Shown piece by piece: positions 50,088 to 58,977 of a DNA stretch of 64,000 nt. This stretch comes from Chelydra serpentina (Eukaryota > Chordata > Testudines > Chelydridae), in contig JBAIAC010000155.1 in NCBI GenBank assembly GCA_037349315.1, positions 203,501 to 267,500 of the forward strand, written 5' to 3'. The notes beneath the pieces were generated by a model, which saw only the letters and a list, made by a program, of their open reading frames with translations, ran no database searches and was not told the origin of the DNA. The first letter of the stretch is position 1. The number at the start of each line of letters is the position of its first letter. The position numbers were made by a program, and so were the translations under genes.

Positions 50088-50717
50088 TCTCAGCTTTTTA
50101 AGTTCCCTTGTGTGCCGGGAGCCAAATGATCCCTGGTGGTGTCCAGAGCCACCCCCGGGTTCCCAGAAGCCCTGGCCATTTCCTGGACAGGCCCCTTGCT
50201 CCTGCTGAGTCCTTAGGAGTCAGGAGAGAGGCTCACACCCACAGGAGCAGGCCCAGACAGCGCAGTCTGGGGCTGGCAGGAAGCACTGTGGGGCCAGGTG
50301 CTGAGAGACCCGAGGGGAGAGAGGGAGAGAAGCGATGAGGACAGAGGGCCAGTGTAAAGGGGGTTATGGTCCTGCTAGTGTAGCAAACTTTCCTGGCTTA
50401 TCCACGACCCCGGTGGAATGGGCTAGAGAAAGGCCCTGAGTCCTCACTCCCACTCCCTCACCCAGAGGCAGCATGCCCCTTGTCTCCCCGTCCCGTTTTT
50501 GCCATCCCAATGTCCCGTTTTTGTCTCAAGGAAATATGGTCAGCCTATGCGAGAAAGACCTCGACAAGGAGACTTGCTGAAGCAAAGCCACGGGGGTCTC
50601 CGAGGTTTCCCTGGCCCTGCGCTCCTGGCCTGGCCTGGCCTGGCCTGGCTGATGTCAGCATCTCTCTGTGAGGTCACCGCCTACCCACCACCTTTGACCA
50701 ATAGGCCGAGGTCCTGC
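50088..50717. repeat. Inverted copies of 0.5-0.9 kb and 2.72-2.9 kb
   Basis: 50,100-50,470 reverses 480-830; 50,550-50,717 reverses 2,713-2,890. Frames here repeat those of the other copies. No gene. Confidence 0.85.
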
Positions 50718-50721
50718 AAAA

Positions 50722-51660
50722 GTAGTATCTCTAGTAGAGATAAGGAGGTGTTAGTACCCTTATACAAGGCATTGGTGAGACCTCATTTGGAATACTGTGA
50801 CCAGTTCTGGTCTCCCATGTTTAAGAAGGATGAATTCAAACTGGAACAGGTACAAAGAAGGGCCACTAGGATGATCTGAGGAATGGAAAACCTGTCGTAT
50901 GAAAGGAGACTCAAGGAGCTTGGTTTGTTTACCTTAACCAAAAGAAGGCTGAGGGGAGATATGATTGCTCTCTTTAAATATATCAGAGGGATAAATACCA
51001 GGGAGGGAGAGGAATTATTTCAGCTCAGTACCAATGTGGACACAAGAACAAATGGATATAAACTGGCCATCAGGAAGTTTAGACTGGAAATTAGACGAAG
51101 GTTTCTAACCATCAGAGGAGTGAAGTTCTAGAACAGCCTTCCAAGGGAAGCAGTGGGGGCAAAAGACCTAACTGGCTTCAAGATTAAGCTAGATACGTTT
51201 ATGGAGGGGATGGTTTGATGGGATAACATGATCTTAGTCAAAGGTCAATTAATTGCCATCAGTGGTAATTAGGACCAATGGTCAATGATGGGATGTTAGA
51301 AGTTACTACAGAGAACTTTTTCCTGGGTGTCTGGCTGGTGAGTCTTGCCCACATGCTCGGGGTTCAGCTGATCGCCATATTTGGGGTCGGGAAAGAATTT
51401 TCCTCCAGGGTAGATTGGCAGAGGCCCTGGAGGTTTTTTTGCCTTCCTCTGCAGCATGGGGCACGGGTCACTTGCTGGAGGATTCTCTGCATCTGGAAGT
51501 CTTTAAACCATGATTTGAGGACTTCAATAGCTGAGACATAGGTGAGAGGATTATTCCAGGAGTGGGTGGGTGAGATTCTGTGGCCTGCATTGTGCAGGAG
51601 GTCAGACTAGATGATCATAATGGTCCCTTCTGACCTAAAAGTCTATGAGTCTATGAGTCT
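50722..51660 (+). mobile_element. CR1 LINE 3' end inserted with AAAA target duplication
   Basis: Starts inside the RT thumb region and ends CTATGAGTCTATGAGTCT. Flanked by AAAA (50,718-50,721 and 51,661-51,664). Two stop codons (TGA near 50,878; TAG near 51,129) interrupt an otherwise aligned frame compared with 43,976-45,781. Empty paralogous site at 2,709-2,712. Confidence 0.92.
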
Positions 51661-51664
51661 AAAA

Positions 51665-51861
51665 GGCCTTTGTGATGTCACTGCCACACCCACCCCTCCC
51701 CTGCAGTGCTAATGTCCTGCCGCTGGCCAGACACTTGGGAGGTTTGAGCGACTCCCTGGGGATCACCCCACTCAATGAGTGTTCATTCTAGGAAGCAAGC
51801 CAGCTAGACAGTAAAACATCAGAGGCTGCTCCCAACGCTACACTCACTTTTTCAGAAATTA
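51665..51861. repeat. Right part of the inverted duplicated block
   Basis: Reverse complement of about 2,525-2,708 (GGCCTTTGTGATGTCACTGC). Confidence 0.85.
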
Positions 51862-52020
51862 GTAGACTTTATGGTCAGAAGAGACCATTAGAGCATCTAA
51901 TCTGACCCCCTGCATCTCACAGGCCTCCTGTGTACCAGAAGAGCTACTTGTTGGGCAAACACATTCCAGAAAGGCATCTAGTCTTCATTAAATGACATCA
52001 AGAGATGGAGAATCCACCGC
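51862..52020 (-). mobile_element. CR1 3' end fragment
   Basis: GACTTTATGGTCAGAAGAGA, then CATCTAATCTGACCCCCTGC and GATGGAGAATCCACCGCC: reverse-oriented CR1 3' UTR, same subfamily as 2,414-2,525. Confidence 0.75.
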
Positions 52021-52165
52021 CAGCCCCACGGACCATGGGGAAGTTAGTCCAGCATCTGATCTCAGGGATGGGCACCCACGGACCCACAGAAGCTCATCCT
52101 GCCCTGTGCAGCTCCCCCCGGATGAGGTGGATCGCTGTCAACCCGGAGGAGAGACGCTCCCCAGC

Positions 52166-52372
52166 GAGGGTGACCAGATGTCCTGATTTTCTAGGGCCGC
52201 TTCCGCTATTTGGGGCTTTGTCTTATATAGGCACCAATTACCCCCCACCTAGGGTGACCAGACAGCAAGGGTGGTATATCGAGACAGGGATGGGGGTAAC
52301 AGGAGCCTATATAAAAAAAGACCCTAAAATTGGGACTGTCCCTATACAAGTGGGACATCTGGTCACCCCACC
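52166..52372. mobile_element. Composite of hAT-type MITE pieces
   Basis: AGGGTGACCAGATGTCC at 52,168, TAGGGTGACCAGACAGC at 52,252 and CATCTGGTCACCCC at 52,360. Inverted counterpart of 33,231-33,445. Confidence 0.75.
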
Positions 52373-52636
52373 CATCTGCTCCAGCTCCTCTCACAGAACC
52401 CAGGGCCAGGCTCCAGCCGCTGTCCAAACTGTCTCCACCAAGGAGATCGTCCCTTCTCCTGCCACCACAACTTTTCCTGACAGCCGCGTCCCACCAGCTC
52501 ACCCAGACAGGGAGGCTTTTCCGTACAGGAGGCTGAGCTCCCCCTGGAGCCACATGACAGAGGAGACCACAGGCCAGAATGAAATGTAAAGCTCAGCTCT
52601 TCCATGGAGCCATCCTCAGCCAGCGATTCCCCCTCA
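52373..52636. repeat. Inverted copy of 32.22-32.48 kb; no gene
   Basis: Shared text includes CCAAGGAGATCGTCCCTTCT and GGAGGCTGAGCTCCCCC (in reverse). Leads directly into the second 57-bp array. Confidence 0.8.
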
Positions 52637-53365
52637 TCTGAGAGAGATGCTGTGTGCTTTACCCCATGTGGCCACCTAGTGTCACTGTTGCTCTCTGAGA
52701 GAGATGCTGTGTGCATTACCCCACCTGGCCACCCGGTGTCGCTATTGCTCTCTGAGAGAGACGCTGTGTGCATTACCCCACGTGGCCCCCTGGTGTCACT
52801 GTTGCTCTCTGAGAGAGACGCTGTGTGCATTACCCCACGTGGCCACCCGGTGTCACTGTTGCTCTCTGAGAGACGCTGTGTGCATTACCCCACGTGGCCA
52901 CCTGGTGTCACTGTTGCGCTCTGAGAGAGACGCTGTGTGCATTACCCCACGTGGCCACCCGGTGTCACTGTTGCTCTCTCAGAGAGATGCTGTGTGCATT
53001 ACCCCACGTGGCCACCCGGTGTCACTGTTGCTCTCTGAGAGAGATGCTGTGTGCATTACCCCACGTGGCCACCCGGTGTCACTGTTGCTCTCTCAGAGAG
53101 ATGCTGTGTGCATTACCCCACCTGGCCAGCCGGTGTCACTGTTGCTCTCTGAGAGACGCTGTGTGCATTACCCCACGTGGCCACCCGGTGTCACTGTTGC
53201 TCTCTGAGAGATGCTGTTTGAATTACCCCACGTGGCCACCCAGTGTCACTGTTGCTCTCTGAGAGATGCTGTTTGAATTACCCCACGTGGCCACCCGGTG
53301 TCACTGTTGCTCTCTGAGAGATGCTGTTTGAATTACCCCACGTGGCCACCCAGTGTCACTGGGGT
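52637..53365. repeat. 57-bp minisatellite array 2 (about 13 units)
   Basis: Same unit and same orientation as array 1, although its left flank is inverted relative to the 32-kb flank. Several units are shorter (missing GA or more in the GAGAGA part), so frames shift. Two units have CACCTGG instead of CACGTGG. Last units read GCTGTTTGAATTACCCC, a subtype absent from array 1. Confidence 0.93.
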
Positions 53366-53634
53366 CCCTCTGCACCATCTGCTGTGTGGGGTGGTGGAAA
53401 GCCCCAAAGCGCCCATTGTACCACTGGGGAGGGGGAAGCCCCAGGGGCCCGCTGCCACTCTGGCCACTGCAGGGGAAGCCCCAGGGGGCCTGTGGGGCCA
53501 GGCTCTGCTGGGTGTTTATTCCTTCCTGTCATCGCTGTGGAAGTGTAAACAGAGAGATTTTGCTCCTCTTTTCTATGCAGAACAAATAAAGGCGGCTGAA
53601 TCATTTCCAGGGCTGTAAGTAATAGAACAGAAGC

Positions 53635-53705
53635 TAGCAGAGGATGGTTTTGATCCATCGGCCTCTGGGTTATGGCCCAGCATGCTTCCGCTGCACCACT
53701 CTGCT
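53635..53705 (-). pseudogene. Initiator tRNA-Met with one-base deletion in the anticodon loop
   Basis: 71 nt. Backbone AGCAGAGTGGTGCAGCGG and T arm GATGGATCAAAACCATC are near canonical, but the anticodon region reads CTGGGCCATAACCCAG, one C short, giving a six-base loop with CAT. T loop ATCAAAA. No T-run close downstream on the minus strand. Confidence 0.85.
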
Positions 53706-53800
53706 CTGTGTGTGTGTGTATGGGTGTGTTTGTGTGTCTGTGTGTAATATTTTAAAATAATGCAAAATTTATTTGTCAATAAATAAATGTGGAGCCTCCA

Positions 53801-53925
53801 TAGGGTGACCAGATGTCCTGATTTTATAGGGACAGTCCCGATTTTTGGGTCTTTTTTTTTATATAAGCTACTCTTAACCCCCACCCCCTGTCCCAATTTT
53901 TCTCACGTGCTGTCTGGTCACCCTA
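53801..53925 (+). mobile_element. hAT-type MITE (125 bp) with 8-bp target duplication
   Basis: TAGGGTGACCAGATGTCC ... GTCTGGTCACCCTA flanked by AGCCTCCA on both sides (53,793-53,800; 53,926-53,933). The mirrored MITE half is at 54,150-54,253. Confidence 0.93.
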
Positions 53926-54410
53926 AGCCTCCAGCATGGCAGTGGGGAGCACAGGCTACCGGATGCACAGAGATGGGAGATCACCCTGCAGCCCCCTCCC
54001 CCAGGACACAGACCCAGTGGTGAGGCTTCACCTTTCTGCAATGACATGCCCGCGTTGTTGGGGAGGGACACATGACCACGCTTGTGGCTTCCCTTTGCTT
54101 CCCCTTAAGAAAGTCATTTTTTTGCAGGGGAACAAATAAATCTGCGGGGCGGGGGCGGGGGGACAGGGGGTGGGAGTTAAGAGGAGCCTATATACAAAAA
54201 AGACCCAAAAATTGGGACTGTCCCTATAAAATCGGCACATCTGGTCACCCTATGCTGGCTCCACATTTATTTATTGACAAATAAAAATATTGTGCACAGA
54301 TTTTTATTTTATTTTATTTTATTGTTTGGGCAGAATCCCTTCAGGAGTAAAACCTACTTGGCCAAACTCAGCTGCCCTGTGAATAGACGCTGCAGGTACA
54401 TTCCACACAG

Positions 54411-54482
54411 AGCAGAGTGCCGCAGCGGCAGCGTGCTGGGCCCATAACCCAGAGGTCGATGGATTGAAACCATCCTCTGCTA
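54411..54482 (+). tRNA. tRNA initiator Met(CAT)
   Basis: 72 nt: AGCAGAGTGCCGCAGCGG, anticodon arm CTGGG-CCCATAA-CCCAG intact, T arm GATGGATTGAAACCATC, discriminator A. Differences from 13,852 are a D-stem G-to-C (TGCCGC) and one T-loop C-to-T. TTTT at 54,490-54,493. Probably functional or slightly weakened. Confidence 0.87.
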
Positions 54483-54809
54483 GTTTCCATTTTATTACTT
54501 ACAGCCCTGGAAATAATTCAGCCGCCTTTATTTGTTCCACATAGAAAAGAGGAGCAAATTCTCTCTGGTTACACTTCCACAGCGATGACAGGAAGGAATA
54601 AACACCCAGCAGAGCCCGGCCCCACAGGCCCCCCAGGGCTTCCCCTGCAGTGGCCAGAGTGGGAGCGGGTCCCTGGGGCTTCCCCCTCCCCAGTGGTACA
54701 ATGGGCCCTTTGGGGCTTTCCACCACCCCACACAGTAGATGGTGCTGAGGGGCCCCCGGGCTCCCACGCCCCCAAGATTCAGGGGCCATGATTTATACTA
54801 TCAGTCAGG

Positions 54810-54957
54810 AGGGAGGGATAGCTCAGTGGTTTGAACATTGGCCTGCTAAACTCAGCGTTGTGAGTTCAGTCCTTGAGGGGGCCATTTGGGGCAAAAATCT
54901 GTCAGGGGACAGTACTTGGTCCTGCCAGTGAAAGCAGGGCTCAAAGTCCTTTCCGCT
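54810..54957 (+). mobile_element. tRNA-derived SINE (turtle Cry-type), 3'-truncated
   Basis: The head GGGAGGGATAGCTCAGTGGT holds a Pol III box A and TGAGTTCAGTCCTTGAGG a box B, followed by the SINE body CATTTGGGGCAAAAATCTGT, CAGTACTTGGTCCTGCCAGT. It lacks tRNA acceptor pairing, so it is a SINE, not a gene. It is cut at about 54,957. Confidence 0.85.
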
Positions 54958-54962
54958 CTATG

Positions 54963-55035
54963 AGAGAGGCATATCTCCACGTGGGGTAATGCAGCGTCTC
55001 TCTCAGAGAGCAACAGTGACACTAGGTGGCTTTCC
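54963..55035 (-). repeat. Orphan 57-bp minisatellite unit, inverted
   Basis: CTCCACGTGGGGTAATGCAG then CGTCTCTCTCAGAGAGCAAC: just over one unit of the 33.8/52.6-kb arrays in reverse orientation, abutting the SINE end. Confidence 0.9.
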
Positions 55036-55049
55036 TCTCATAGCGGGTG

Positions 55050-55327
55050 GGGAAAGTGGTGGCAGCTCTTCATGGGTTCAGCTGGTAGAGCAAAGGTCTG
55101 GAACCAGCGCTCAGAAAGTCAACCTTCTCTTGCCCTTGTGACTGCAGCTTGAAGGAGAGCTTCTTTTCCTTCCCCTTGCTGAGAAAGAGCAAGAGAAGAA
55201 GGAAAGCCCAGGTGGGCACAAGCCCCCACTGTCTTTCCCTGCTGGGGAGCCTGACAGGAGGGACTCGTGGTGGGTAAAGGTACCATTGCGCTTCGAGAAA
55301 ACAGCCCACCCGTGAACACAAAGCACA
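55050..55327. repeat. Phe-flank module
   Basis: Matches 34,818-35,325 and 13,540-13,720 (CTTGAAGGAGAGCTTCTTTT; GAGAAAGAGCAAGAGAAGAA). Includes box-A-like GTTCAGCTGGTAGAGC without box B. Confidence 0.75.
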
Positions 55328-55399
55328 TGCCAAAGCCTGGGATTGAACCTGGGACCTCTAGATCTTCAATCTAACACTTTCCCCACTAACTACTTCTGC
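55328..55399 (-). pseudogene. tRNA-Phe(GAA) pseudogene
   Basis: Anticodon arm TTAGA-TTGAAGA-TCTAG still reads GAA, T arm CCCAGGTTCAATCCCAGG, but the acceptor GCAGAAG/CTTTGGC has mismatches and the D arm (AGTTAGTGGGGAAAGTG) is disrupted. Paralogue of 35,326. Confidence 0.85.
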
Positions 55400-56311
55400 A
55401 CCTTTTTGACCTGATGCTTCTCTGGCCGGGATGTTTTTGTCAGCCATGGCACACAAAAAGGACGTCATTGCGAGCGGCCCATGGAGGGAAGATGAATTTT
55501 TTTTCCTGCCTTGCTCAGCTTGACTTGCTTCCTCACCCCATTCCTGCCTTAGTTTCTGGGTTACCTGGACAGGGTAAAAACCTGTGGTGCTCACAGCCCA
55601 CCACATGCATTGACCTCCCCTCAGGCAGGGACCTTATAGGCCCTGTATCACCTGCCCCCTATAGCCTGGATCTCTGACACACCCAGGCCCAACTGGGTAG
55701 CCGCTCTTGCAATCCCTCTATGGGAGAATTGGGAGCCATACTCTCCAGTGGAAATATTTCAGAGGTGGGTACAGACTTTGTGACAGAAAGCCTGGGGCTT
55801 GTCTCTGCACCTCCCCTATCAGGAAGAACGGAGGCTGAGGGGGCACAAGGGCAAAAGGTGACAAACAGGCCCGAACAGGAGAGATTTTCTTTGTGTTACA
55901 ATTCATCAAAATCTCATCCCTGAAAAGCTCCGAAGGGGTGTAGCTCAGCCCCCAACCACTCAGCGCGCTGCCGTAGATAATCCTGCCACAGAGACTGCTG
56001 GCTCCCTGCTCCTCTCCCTCCCCAATGGGGATTTTCACATGTAGAAAGGAGGGTTTGGGGAGCAAAGATTGAGAGGGTGTCGGGGGCTCAAAGGATGGGC
56101 AGCGCTCTGGGCTCTGCTTGAGAGATCCTGGCATAGGGGCCGGTGAGGGAGGAAGGATTGTAGATTTGTGGTGTCTGACCTGCACTCTGCAGAGGAGGTG
56201 ATAAGTGAAGGGGCATTTTTGATTCCTCCCCCCTCAGTGTCCCCTGGGATGGAATTCTAGGCTCCAAAGGGCCAAAGAAGTGGGCAAAGCCATTGGGTTA
56301 ATGAAAACCAG
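55400..56311. other. No gene seen
   Basis: 55,405-55,565 matches 35,420-35,580. 55,700-56,300 is unassigned; the 155-codon reverse frame has no domain. Confidence 0.45.
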
Positions 56312-56405
56312 TGCTCTAAGTGAGGTTCGAACTCACAACCTCAGCATGTCTCCGTTCAGCACTGCCATATAAGTACTGTGCGCTAACCCATTGCGCCACT
56401 GGAGC
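56312..56405 (-). tRNA. tRNA-Ile(TAT) with 20-nt intron
   Basis: A 94-nt gene: acceptor GCTCCAG/TTAGAGC (one C/A mismatch), D arm GGCGCAATGGGTTAGCGC, anticodon stem CAGTA/TGCTG, loop CTTATA|A with TAT. An intron of 20 nt (56,348-56,367) sits one base 3' of the anticodon, the canonical position cut by tRNA splicing endonuclease. T arm GTGAGTTCGAACCTCAC perfect. TTTT on the minus strand at 56,304-56,307, 5 nt downstream. Ile(TAT) genes are normally intron-containing in vertebrates, which supports the call. Confidence 0.92.
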
Positions 56406-56654
56406 CCTTAAGCAAGGTTGTTCTCCCAGTCCCCCAGGCTGATAGAGGCAAGGATTGACTCCAAACAATGCTAAGTGGAGTTGAGAGAGGGGAGAGCCAA
56501 GTGCTGGCACTTGATGGGCTGGGTTCTTCTTAAGGGGCCCAGGCACCATTTGACCATAAAAACAGCCACCCTGGGCTAGACCAAAGGCCCATCTAGCTCT
56601 GAATCTTGTCTTCTGACAGTAGCCAATACCAGCTGCCCCAAAAGCCGCTCAACA
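56406..56654 (-). mobile_element. Spacer with CR1 3' fragment (56,555-56,640)
   Basis: CAGCCACCCTGGGCTAGACC and AAAGGCCCATCTAGCTC mark a reverse CR1 terminus, mirrored beside the Thr copy at 11,475. Confidence 0.6.
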
Positions 56655-56728
56655 AGACACCACTAGGAGGTGAACCCAGGATCTCCTGTTTACAAGACAG
56701 GTGTTTTAACCAGCTAAGCCATGGTGCC
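56655..56728 (-). tRNA. tRNA-Thr(TGT)
   Basis: 74 nt: acceptor GGCACCA/TGGTGTC, D arm GCTTAGCTGGTTAAAAC, anticodon arm CCTGT-CTTGTAA-ACAGG (TGT), discriminator T. The T arm CTGGGTTCACCTCCTAG has one mismatch, and the box-B C/A (TTCAC) is unusual. The body is that of the Thr(AGT) copies, so TGT arose by anticodon change within the module. Confidence 0.8.
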
Positions 56729-58012
56729 TGCCCATGCCCTCTAATCACACCTGACTCCCTGCCAGCTCCCACCTGGGCCTTTGCTTGTGTTTGGATTCTG
56801 CAAAGCAGAGGAGCAGGGGAAGTTTTCCTTGCAAGCGTCTGTGTGTGTGTGAATCCTTGGCCAGGTCTGCACTACAAAGTTATTGCAGCATCATTATATT
56901 GCTCAGGTGTGTGGAAAACACACAACGCTCCCTCGGTCGGGTGCACACACGCCAATGCCACGTCTGGCAACAAACCTGCCCTGTTTGAGCGACAAAATAA
57001 AACCACCTTGATGAGAGGCCTGGAGCTTTTTGCAGCAAATTTAAAGTGACACATACCCAGCCCCCCACACCCCATACCCTGACTCCTGCACACCCTCCAT
57101 CCCCCAGTCCTGACTCTTGAACCCCCCCACATCCCCACCCCCCCAAACAGGAGCTCCTGCACACACACCCCACATTACAACCTGCCCCCTCACACCAAAC
57201 TGGAGCTGCCCCAGGTAAGGGCTCCACACCCCAAACTCCTGCCCCAACCCTGAGTCCCCTCCCTCACCCTGGCTCCTGGCCAGATCCTGCACCCCAACCC
57301 CCAGCCTGCTCCTGCCCCCTAACTCCCTCCTGGACCCTGCACCCCCAGCCTCAGCTCAGTGCAGAGAGAGACGCAGAGAATGGGCTAGAACCAGGGAGAA
57401 GGTAGGTACCCGCTCTATGTGGGCAGGGGTGGGGTGGGGGATCCTGTTTACCACTTCCCAGCCCTTCTGCGCTTGCAGTTTACCCCAGCCCCTCCCTTGC
57501 TCCACGGACCAACCCTTGCTCCCACCCCACTGTGCTATTGACCCGGCCCCTGCCTTGCTCCAGTCAGCAGGGACTAATCCTCCCCCCATGTCCAACTGTG
57601 CTCATCTGGCCCCTGGCCCCTGCCTCGCTCCAGCTGGGGACCAATCCTTCTGCCCCCCCAATGCCCCCCTTTGTGCTCTTGCCCCTGGCCCCTTCATTCC
57701 ACAGGGGGGCACAGAAATATGTTTGGCGCCAGGCCCACAAAAACTAATCGAGCCCTGGATACCAGACTGGGATGGGGATTGCATTGTTCTTTTTTTGTAT
57801 TTCCAATGGCATTTCTGTCTGTGGTTTCGTTTTTCTTTGTTGAACGGTGTTTTCTCCTGGATCTGAGATTTAACTAGAAAAAGAAGAAGGCATCAGGGCG
57901 CCAGATGGAGGAGCAGGCCGGGGCTAGGGTTTCAGGTTTTCTGTATTGTTTCTTGCTCGCTTTTTCCTGAATAGTTTCTCTTCTGCACCAAACTTGTATT
58001 TTCCTCATGTGA
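56729..58012. repeat. Mirror of 28.99-30.27 kb; C-rich; no gene
   Basis: 56,770-57,050 mirrors 29,943-30,230 and 11,150-11,300 (CAATATAATGATGC in reverse). 57,060-57,360 is C-rich, 57,370-57,790 mirrors 29,260-29,650. Open frames are compositional. Confidence 0.8.
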
Positions 58013-58085
58013 GGCTGGCTAGCTCAGTTGGTAGAATATCAGACTTTTAATCAGAGGGTCCAGGGTTCAAGTCCTTGGTCAGGTG
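58013..58085 (+). pseudogene. tRNA-Lys(TTT), weakened copy
   Basis: 73 nt: acceptor GGCTGGC/GTCAGGT, loop CTTTTAA (TTT), T arm CCAGGGTTCAAGTCCTTGG. The anticodon stem TCAGA/TCAGA has an A/A mismatch and the D arm 3' side is GAATATC rather than GAGCATC, breaking the D stem. Confidence 0.75.
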
Positions 58086-58396
58086 TCCAGAGCATCATAT
58101 CCTTCAAGAAACAGCTCTTCAGTACCCTACTTGATGTTACTTTCTCCTTTTGAGGACTTGGGCTTTCCTAGGAAGGGCCATTTACTGCCTGGGACTGAAG
58201 GGGCAACTTCCTCACACGCCCACTGGCCTTACAGTCTGGAGGAAGAAAGGCTCCTGGGTCTACAGCAAACCGCTGTGTGCCGACTTGTTGAGCAAATGCA
58301 GGGCTGGTCAGAGAAGCCTTGAGCAAGGGAGGAAAAAAATTGTCCACCCAGGCTCTTCTACACTGGAAGTCAGAATATCCCAAGGTTGTCACTCCT
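58086..58396. repeat. Lys-Gln spacer
   Basis: Mirrors 10,602-10,930, 28,585-28,910 and 47,146-47,440 (GGGCCATTTACTGCCTGGGA; GACTTGTTGAGCAAATGCAG in the appropriate orientation). Confidence 0.85.
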
Positions 58397-58467
58397 GGTC
58401 CCATGGTGTAAGGGTAGCACTCTGGGCTTTGAATCCTGCAATCAGAGTTCAAGTCTCGGTGGGACCT
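58397..58467 (+). tRNA. tRNA-Gln(TTG)
   Basis: 71 nt: acceptor GGTCCCA/TGGGACC, D arm GGTGTAAGGGTAGCAC, anticodon arm CTGGG-CTTTGAA-TCCTG (TTG) with one T/T mismatch, T arm CAGAGTTCAAGTCTCGG with one mismatch. TTTT at about 58,481. Possibly active, second to the 47,075 copy. Confidence 0.82.
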
Positions 58468-58977
58468 TGGGGCAGCTCTTTTGCCACCTAACACTACTGG
58501 CTGTTCCAAGGCTTTGTCTTGCTCTCTCCAATGACGTGGGAGCCTGTCTTTTGCCTGCTCGCTGTTGTGACTTGAGCGCCAGAGGGGACGTTTGATCCAG
58601 ACGTCTGGCCATGCCTGGAGTCCTGTAGGTAGGGGGTGCGAGCTCCATTTCCTCTGAGTCCTGAAGCTGGGCTGCAGCCTGGCCTAGGAGGCAGCCCGGT
58701 TGGTTGACCTACTTGTATGGGCGGTGAGTTCTCTGGGCGTGTGTTGCCCGGGCACCAGGAATATTCCTGGCCCGGATCCAGCAATGTTGGAGGCCGGGTC
58801 TCTCCCTCGGCCCCGCCTTCTGCCCCTGGGCGCCCCCGCCCTGCATGTCCCCTGGGTAATTTAAAATGGCCTGGGGCACCCGCTCACCACCGGCAGTGCA
58901 ACGGAGCTGAGCGGTTTCCTGCCTGCTCGCTCCACGTGGCTGCCAGCCCCTCCCTGCGGCCCCTGTGTGGGGTGGGA
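58468..58977. repeat. Gln 3' flank and unassigned GC-rich DNA
   Basis: 58,468-58,640 is the shared Gln flank; 58,640-58,700 mirrors 28,290-28,390. The rest is unassigned. Confidence 0.6.

Larger units (their letters stand above)
53366..54770. repeat. Large palindrome carrying two initiator-Met copies
   Basis: Left arm (about 53,366-53,900) is mirrored by the right arm (about 54,150-54,760): GCCCCAAAGCGCCCATTGTA against TACAATGGGCCCTTTGGGGC; AAATAAAGGCGGCTGAA against TTCAGCCGCCTTTATTT; and TGTCAATAAATAAATGTGG against CCACATTTATTTATTGACA. The spacer is about 250 bp. Each arm holds one initiator-Met tRNA and one MITE. Short frames are mirrored too. Confidence 0.9.

Noticed and set aside
33785..53365. 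CRISPR-like regularly spaced repeats
   Set aside because: Units are head-to-tail without unique spacers and the DNA is vertebrate; these are minisatellites.
54810..54890. tRNA gene call on GGGAGGGATAGCTCAGTGG...
   Set aside because: Box A and B are present but acceptor ends do not pair and the downstream body is a SINE.
55050..55130. Possible tRNA-Tyr in the Phe-flank module
   Set aside because: Box-A-like text only; no box B, no acceptor pairing and no GTA anticodon in a loop. Kept as a repeat and a finding.
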